The position numbers and the translations under genes were made by a program. 64,000 nt of DNA from Solanum dulcamara (Eukaryota > Streptophyta > Magnoliopsida > Solanales > Solanaceae): the NCBI RefSeq assembly GCF_947179165.1, contig NC_077245.1, positions 24,348,740 through 24,412,739 of the forward strand, given 5' to 3'. Positions 57,708 to 64,000 of the stretch are shown here, one piece after another; the first letter of the stretch is position 1; every line of letters starts with the position of its first letter. The notes beneath the pieces were generated by a model, which searched no databases, was not told where the DNA came from, and was given only the letters and a program-made list of their open reading frames with translations.

Positions 57708-60433
57708 TATAATGACCTTGAGGGTCATTTTATGAAATTCTCTAGAAATTACCATTTTACCCCTCTCGTTAGTTCCCCCAAGTGTTATTTGATCAGTTTG
57801 TGTAATTGAATTTGTTAAAGTCTTATTAATTTGTGGATTGGGCCAGTTTTTGAGTTTTAAAGAGTTAAGTTGCTAAAAAGTGGTTTTTGGTACCACCGAA
57901 GCTACGGGTCTTGTATTGGGATTCTGTCAGATCCATTAGCTTTGGAATGTGTAAATTGGTCTAGGAGTGTCTTCTTTCTTGAATTTGGAGTTGTATCATA
58001 AAATTGAGGTCCCTAGTTGTAAAGTTTGGTTTTAAATGAGCTAAGTTTGACTTTGGTCAACAATTCGAGTTCGGAGACTTGAATTAGATTTTTGATAATT
58101 CCATTTGTTTTGGGAGGTTATTTTATGCCTAAGAAAGGCTTCGTTATAGTTTTTGGAAGTTCCGAGGGCATTTTAGTTTTTTTGAGATTCATATTTGTTT
58201 AGTTGCGACTAATTGAATTTTGGGTCAAAGAAACCTCATATTCAAATTTCAATGGTTCCATTGAATCCAAAACATCTAATTTAGTAGGATTGCATATACG
58301 GTTTGTGTGTATGAGATTCTGAACAAATCTCGGGGATCAAATCAGAGAATTGGAATTTGGGACTTGAGTTGACATTGTGTTGCTTGTGCAAGGTCCACTT
58401 AAGTCGACCAGGTTCTCTAAAGAGAACCTTTGTTTTAATGAAGTCGATCTCTTAAGTTAAAGGGCTCCCTTAAGTGGGGTTCGCAAAAGCAAACCTCTGC
58501 TTTAGCGACCCTATGTCGCTTTTGCAACACCTAAGAAGTCCAAAAATGGGTTTCGGGTATTTTCTTCCATGTTTGATTTTCAAGAGCTTGGAGGGGAGAT
58601 TTGTGAAGGATATTTTTGAGAGATTTCATTTGGGTAAGCATTTTTCAACTAAAACTTTTGATTTTCTTCCATTATTCCACGATTTTGACTTCTAAATTCC
58701 AAGTTTCAAACTCAAATTTCATATTTTCTTCCCTAAACTCAATTTAAGGAAAATGATGATTTGTAACTCATTTTGTACTCCATTTTAATGGATTTTTCAA
58801 CCTTGAGTTCTTTATTACTAGTAGAATGTGATTTTACAAGAAATTAAAGAACACAAAAATTCTCTTGGCGGGGTCTGTTTGAACAGACCCGGCAACTTTC
58901 CAGATGACTCTTTTCAAAATTAATCAATTCTTACCCTGGGATTCGAATCCTTGCAATATGGGTTTCGTTGGACTCCTTGTTATGTGTATATGTCATTACT
59001 GATAGTGTGTTTTTAATTCGAACATTGAATTTGAGGGTTGATCATTCGGTAGAAATGTTCGTGTGCGGTTTCAACATTTGAGGTAGGTTTGGCTATCCTT
59101 AGTGGGACTGAGTTGCGGTAATTAGTTAATCCTACGTTATACACTTTGGTATAAGGTTGTAGTATAATTTGGGACTATTCATTTACTTTGAGATGCCCCG
59201 TGTGGGGACTTATTTCTATTGTGATGCCTATGTGGGGGCCTTATTTGCTATCTTATCTTCTTTGAGAAAATATAATTCATGATCTGCTTGTAAGAGAGGC
59301 GTGAGGAGAAAATTTGACTTGTAATTCCCGCATGAGGAGTTGAGTTGGGGTTTTAAGCATACCTTAGTACTGAAACGTTTTCGAAAAAAGAAGTGAACAC
59401 TGAAATTGAGATATCTCATTCCCATTACTATCTATTGAGGGTGAATATTATGTTTAGGTTAAGTTTTGAGAACTTTGAACTTTGCATTACATGTTAAGTT
59501 GAATACTGCCTCCATGCCTTATGTGCATCCTCATTCATCATATCATTAATCATTTGAAAGTTGAGAACTGTGGAAATTCTTTTTGAGAAAGAAAATATGA
59601 CACTTTTTTATATCCTTGACTATGAGTTAGGTGGCATACAAATGAGATATTAGTATCATGAGTCCTTGCCCACAACATGGGTGGTGAGGTAGTTGATACA
59701 TTTAGATTTGTGATGAGGTATATGTTATGTGAGACCCCCATGGGTCTTGTTTGGTAGCACAGCTCGGCTGGTGTATAAGGAAGGTTGTGCGATAACCTTG
59801 ATTCCACTGTACCAACATATCATTTCATCACTGCATTACATTGCATTTCATTGCATGGATATCTGTGATACTTGACTTATCTTATTAACGGTGATATTGA
59901 AGTGTACTTATGTGTTAACTTTAATCACACCATTCTATATAAATTTGCAGCAGCATAGCTAGAGTGGGACTTATCTACATGCATGTGGATTGTTTATTTC
60001 ATAGGTTTGATTTATTCCTTATACTCAGTCGTTTAAACCTACTGAGTACATGTGGATTGTACTCAGCTAGACTTTTGTATACCTTTTCATGTAGATTGTA
60101 GCCAGGGTATAGCGACAATTGATTCTAGCAGAGATACTATCATCGGATTAGTGGTGAGATCTTGGGATCCAGATCGCTGCTAGTTCAATATTTCAGTTCT
60201 AGTCTTTATTTTTTTAGGAGACTTATATTGTATATTTAGACACAAACTTATATTAGATGCTCTTATACTTATGATACCATATTTTGGGATAATTTTGTTG
60301 CTGTCCTTTTTATTGCGATTATTTATGGCCTGACTTTCCTTTGGAAGCCTCATATGGTTTTACTTTTAGTCTTATACATCAGGATAGGGTTTGGAAAGTG
60401 GGCCATCATTACCTTGGTTTTTGGGTTGTGACA
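57708..60433 (+). repeat. Right LTR of element I
   Basis: 2726 bp from TATAATGACCTTGAGGGTCA to GGTTGTGACA, uninterrupted, and the reference for J's empty site. Confidence 0.9.
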
Positions 60434-61657
60434 AATTCAGAGACGGACGAATTTTAGAGTCAAAAATTGGCAATGTGGGATCCGCTCCATAAATTATGGA
60501 ATTAACTCCGTGAATAGGTCCTTAATGCCACCCTGAACTTGTGTTCCAAAAAGGAACAAAATTCAATGCTAAAACCAGCCCAAACAATTTCATGCATCAA
60601 CATTCAAAAATAAGCGCAAGAACAACTAAAGTAGTAGGAAAATGAGGCAACTTACCTCGAAGTAAGGCTCTACAACTGATTCTGATCACACCACTGTGTT
60701 CCTCTTGAAAACCCCGCAAATTAGCCTTCCAAAATGCCTTAGAATGGATAGAGAAGTAGTGTTTCAAAGTTATGAGAAATAACTAAAATTTCAAACCTAA
60801 AAATAAGTTGTAGGAGCCGCAAAAGCGGCCCCGATGATCTCTTAAGCGACCATCTCAAAGAGGTGGGTATCGCTTAAGCGATATCACCCCAGGAGGGCTT
60901 GGTTGATTTAGTGGTTCCCTTGTTGCTTTACCGAGTGTGTCTTTAGTGACAAGGAGTCACATCATAGATGGCACCAGACTCAGCTGGTGCAAAGTGAACT
61001 TTGGCATATCCAAGTCTCCGACGGGGTGCTCAGGATTCATTTAGAAACTCGTGTGCACAAAAGAAATATGCTACCCCATAACATTTAATATTACAGACTC
61101 AATGGCGTATTCAAAATTCTGATAAAGGTCATTTTGAAGAAAATTGAGTCACACACCCAAGTGTTTTGTTTTGTTAAATTCTACAACGGGCCTCAAAATT
61201 CGGCCAAAAGCCTCAGAAAGGGCAGGAAAGGGTCATTCTAGACCAAACTCAACATTCCAGAACTAACTGCACTGACATAATTTTTATTTGAGCGCATTTT
61301 CTAAGATTGTTGACCAAAGTCAACCTTAGACCAAATTTCAAAGGCTAAAGCGCCAAATGGCCTGAACTCATAGCGATTGCCTCGATATTTATGCCAACCA
61401 TGATACGAGCCTAATTTGGCCATTCCAGAGATGATAGTATTGTAAAAATTCCATTCTGAGGTCATTTACCTAAAGTTATGACCGAAGTTAACTTTTCGAG
61501 TTATAAAAGCTCCAAAATAGCGAAACAGTCCAAAAACTAAAATAAACGACCAAACGATCGAACAGTTAGTGCGAGCAAGTCATAAATAACTTAGGGTAAC
61601 TATAGGAATGCTGTAAATGATAAAAAGGGGGGAATTAAGGTAAACAGGACCTGGAGG

Positions 61658-62220
61658 TTTTTTTTAATTAAATTTTTGGCTGGTTAGTCCATTTTATTGA
61701 ATAATCAAAATATAACAATAGTTTGGTCTAAGACCAATAAAGAAAACAAAATTACTATGTGGAATCTGATTAGAGAAAAGCCCTATTTCCTAAATCCTCC
61801 ATCTATATAAACTGGCATCCATCTCATAGTTGAGTACACTTTCCTACTCTGTTCTTCTAGTTTTGATGCCCTCATAATTACGCCATGCTGCCTCCATGCT
61901 CCTGTATGAATGCTACTCCACTTCTCCTTCTCTTGTGGGTTTTTCGAGATCCCACTCTTCTCGCCATCTTCTCCCTTTTTTTCACAAAAGATATATCATT
62001 TGACCAAGGTAATGTCCTTCCCTTTTTTGTTTTTTTTCCTTTACCAAAGATCTAACCCTTTCCTTTGTCTTCAGGAAGAAGGAACTACTTCCTGGCAGTA
62101 ACCTTAGGAGGTACCCATTTGGAGATATCAATTCATACCTCATGAGATTTGTAGCTGGACTCCCAAGCTCAAAGATCATATTGATGCCGCTACCCTTTTT
62201 TTAGGGTCATTATACTAACA
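61658..62220 (-). pseudogene. Putative retrocopy with poly(A) tail
   Basis: On the minus strand the segment ends in A8 (61665-61658), preceded by an AATAAA signal (61698-61693) about 28 bases upstream, and abuts the truncated end of LTR K. An open frame of 65 codons (62179-61982) reads MIFELGSPATNLMRYELISP and continues to a Lys-rich end; I do not recognise the family. Alternatively, the plus strand has a TATA-like TATATAAACT at 61804, ATG 61887, and a possible GT-AG intron (about 61992-62074 region: AAG|GTAATG ... CTTCAG|GAAG) giving a short protein starting MLPPCSCMN. I favour the retrocopy because of the tail and signal, but evidence for either is thin. Confidence 0.4.
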
Positions 62221-62442
62221 TAAATATTATTTGTAACAGGTAGGAGTATAACATTTTCTTTAAGTATATTTGCGGACAACAAGTTCCATATAGGGTACTT
62301 GTAATGAATAACTTAAAAAAAAAAGTTACTACATATTGTTACTTCATTAAAAGTGGAGCCTTATTAATATTTATAATATCTTTTAATATAATTTGTTTAG
62401 AAATTATAGAACAATAAATAATTATTAGTACACGTACATATC

Positions 62443-62489
<47 letters not shown>

Positions 62490-62723
62490 GTAATTTTATA
62501 ATAATTTGTTTAGATGTATAATGTATTGAAATAAATATAACATATATATAAACAAACATACAACTAATTCTAATGTCGATGTATTGCTTGATGAATATTA
62601 ATTACAGCTACTTAGTTATACTATTAGTATAGCTAACCACATTAACAATTTATTCTCTTCGTAGTTTATCAACATTTTTCATTTTTGTGGATAATATCTC
62701 AACCTTTTCTCTATATATTTTGG
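62221..62723. other. AT-rich DNA with (AT)n
   Basis: No gene. It contains an AT dinucleotide tract at 62445-62485. Confidence 0.6.
62445..62485. repeat. (AT)n microsatellite
   Basis: About 40 bp of AT dinucleotides. Confidence 0.93.
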
Positions 62724-63017
62724 TGTTGAAGAGATATCATACATTGATAAAAATAATTCAAAAATATTTTTTTATATATATTAAATCTATTCACTCAGGC
62801 TTTCACCTTCTGTGGTGATGGAGAATTTGATATTGACCCTTATCTTGTTTATTACTGTTACAGAATCACAGTGAATAATAATATAGATAATATGGCTGAT
62901 TTCTAGGAATCTAAATATCTAGTTACCATAGTTAGATTTCTCTCTACACGTATACATAATATCATTGTGTTCTTTAAGTAATATATACATTATTCTCAAT
63001 ATCTTGTCTCAATAACA
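62724..63017 (+). repeat. Left LTR of the copia element
   Basis: TG...CA ends; short as typical for copia. The second LTR would lie past the window. Confidence 0.68.
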
Positions 63018-63029
63018 TGGTATCATAGC
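63018..63029 (+). other. Primer binding site of the copia element
   Basis: TGGTATCATAGC differs by one base from TGGTATCAGAGC and abuts the LTR. Confidence 0.72.
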
Positions 63030-64000
63030 TATTAGGGCTCATTTCTTATGCACCTATTTTGATTGTTGAAGAAAAGAACTCAATAATATTGCTCAGCCGG
63101 CATTAGGGTGGCAGCAAGTCAGTGGAACGTGCCACCTCCACCTCTTCTCTATCTCTTAGGCTCTGGCGCGTGCCGCAGCAGGATCGATCATAGCTTGCAT
63201 TAGTGTTGTTGTCTTAACATTTTTAGTTAGAATTTTGTGGATATTGTTCGAAATATTCTTATTTTGGATAGATTTGACATCGTCCTGTATTTATCTTTCT
63301 AAGTCTGTTATTCTCTATTTATAGGTGGTTTGTGTCGAAGGAGATCTGGTTTGTTTTATTTGAGCGGTTATAATAATTTGGTTGTGTGAGTAGAATATTC
63401 TGACATATTTAGTCTAAGGATTCATGTCCAAATCTGGTTGATCATGAAATAAATACTTTTGGTTGGGAGATTTGTAATATTTGGCAGCCACGTTGAGGTA
63501 GTTGAATGTTGTGACACTTTCTTGGTTTTAGTTGTTGCATATGTGGTCCCTATTCCCTTCCTCCTTCAAATTTTGCAAAGTTTGCTGGTCTACTTTATTT
63601 GGTGCGAAGTTTTTCTCTAGTTGGGTTCTCATATCTTTTGTTTTGGGAGAAATGATTGATCACAAAAGACAAAGGTCTCAAGTTGTTTCTTCTAGTTAGA
63701 CAAATGAATCCTCTTCAGTTAATACCATTTTTGAGTCAGATAAAATATGTCTTGTCACCTATTTAAATAAATGGGTGATCTATTCAATTTCCACAAATCA
63801 CATGACAAGTAATCCTAATATTTTTTCTAGCTTTTCAATCACACAAAACACCCTCTGGTTACTTTAGATGATGGATCAACTTGTAACCAACAATGTGCTT
63901 CAAATAGAGACATGATAGTGGATCAAGAAACAAATTGAGGCTCCCATTTATCACAGATGTATAGATGATCAGAAACATGTCATGTACCAATTACCAAATT

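Larger units (their letters stand above)
48933..60433 (+). mobile_element. Ty3/gypsy chromovirus element I
   Basis: Bounded by TTTAATGACC at 48933 and TTGTGACA ending at 60433, with a perfect AATTC duplication (48928-48932 and 60434-60438). Order: left LTR (split by J and truncated), gag zinc knuckle, protease, fused RT/RNase H remnants, integrase, chromodomain-like end, and the full right LTR. The C-terminal chromodomain block places it among chromoviruses (Tekay/Del-like; inference). PBS and most of gag are deleted. Many stops. Confidence 0.92.
47211..61657 (-). mobile_element. Solo LTR K, minus strand, split by element I
   Basis: The left end TGTCACAACC at 47211 is a minus-strand LTR terminus. 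The LTR runs to 48932, then continues after the I insertion from 60439 to 61657, ending GACCTGGAGG, which is the family start lacking its last 9 bases. The rejoined length is about 2.9 kb. The order of blocks on the minus strand follows that of C's LTR. No internal coding sequence belongs to K, so it is a solo or truncated LTR. Confidence 0.78.
62724..64000 (+). mobile_element. Decayed Ty1/copia element (continues beyond window)
   Basis: An LTR of 294 bp (62724-63017) starts TGTTGAAGAGATATCATACA and ends CTCAATAACA, followed directly by a Met-type PBS. Internal sequence is decayed: near 63790-63880 a frame reads NHMTSNPNIFSSFSITQNT, the segment after the copia protease active site (D(S/T)GASxHMT), then LDDGSTCN in another frame. 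The active-site Asp region and much of gag are lost. Start and end coordinates of the coding part cannot be given. Confidence 0.72.

Overview
The window looks like repeat-rich, probably pericentromeric, DNA of a flowering plant. A nightshade (Solanaceae) is most likely. The reasons are chromovirus-type Ty3/gypsy elements whose LTRs start near TGTAATGACC, with initiator-Met PBS motifs (TGGTATCAGAGC); a SINE 3' end of the tobacco TS type; an L1-type LINE with an RNase H domain; an Athila/Tat-like element with a tRNA-Asp-type PBS; and a plant-type actin pseudogene. I see no intact host gene, no rRNA or tRNA gene, and nothing prokaryotic. The species assignment is inference.

Layout. 1-387: integrase fragment. 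388-7363: gypsy element A (gag remnant, no pol). 7364-8252: degenerate tandem repeat, whose continuation is at 19267-19395. Between those halves sits minus-strand gypsy element F (8253-19266), which has decayed gag, protease, RT, RNase H and integrase zinc finger; a 5'-truncated LINE lies inside its right LTR (about 16815-19111). 19396-23456: A-rich DNA, a SINE fragment, LTR fragment G with an (AT)43 tract, and two MITE-like elements. 23457-29300: element B, same family as A. 29306-31568 and 39579 to about 39850: Athila/Tat-like element D, split by element C (31569-39573, same family as A and B, 5-bp target duplication). About 40288-44375: gypsy element E, internally deleted. 44576-45780: actin pseudogene on the minus strand with its introns kept. 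47211-61657: a three-level nest in which solo LTR K (minus) is split by chromovirus I (48933-60433, perfect AATTC duplication), which is split by solo LTR J (50127-53772, minus). 61658-62220: putative retrocopy with a poly(A) tail on the minus strand. 62724 to the end: decayed Ty1/copia element.

How it works together: nothing here appears to act as a functional pathway. The window records successive insertions and deletions. Insertion order can be read from the nesting: tandem repeat before F before LINE; D before C; K before I before J. Three elements (A, B, C) share a distinctive organisation: LTRs of up to about 3.5 kb, a gag remnant ending near the normal gag/protease border, then non-coding DNA instead of pol. 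This points to a non-autonomous gag-only family mobilised in trans. Decay is dominated by stops, frameshifts and transitions, as expected for silenced plant repeats.
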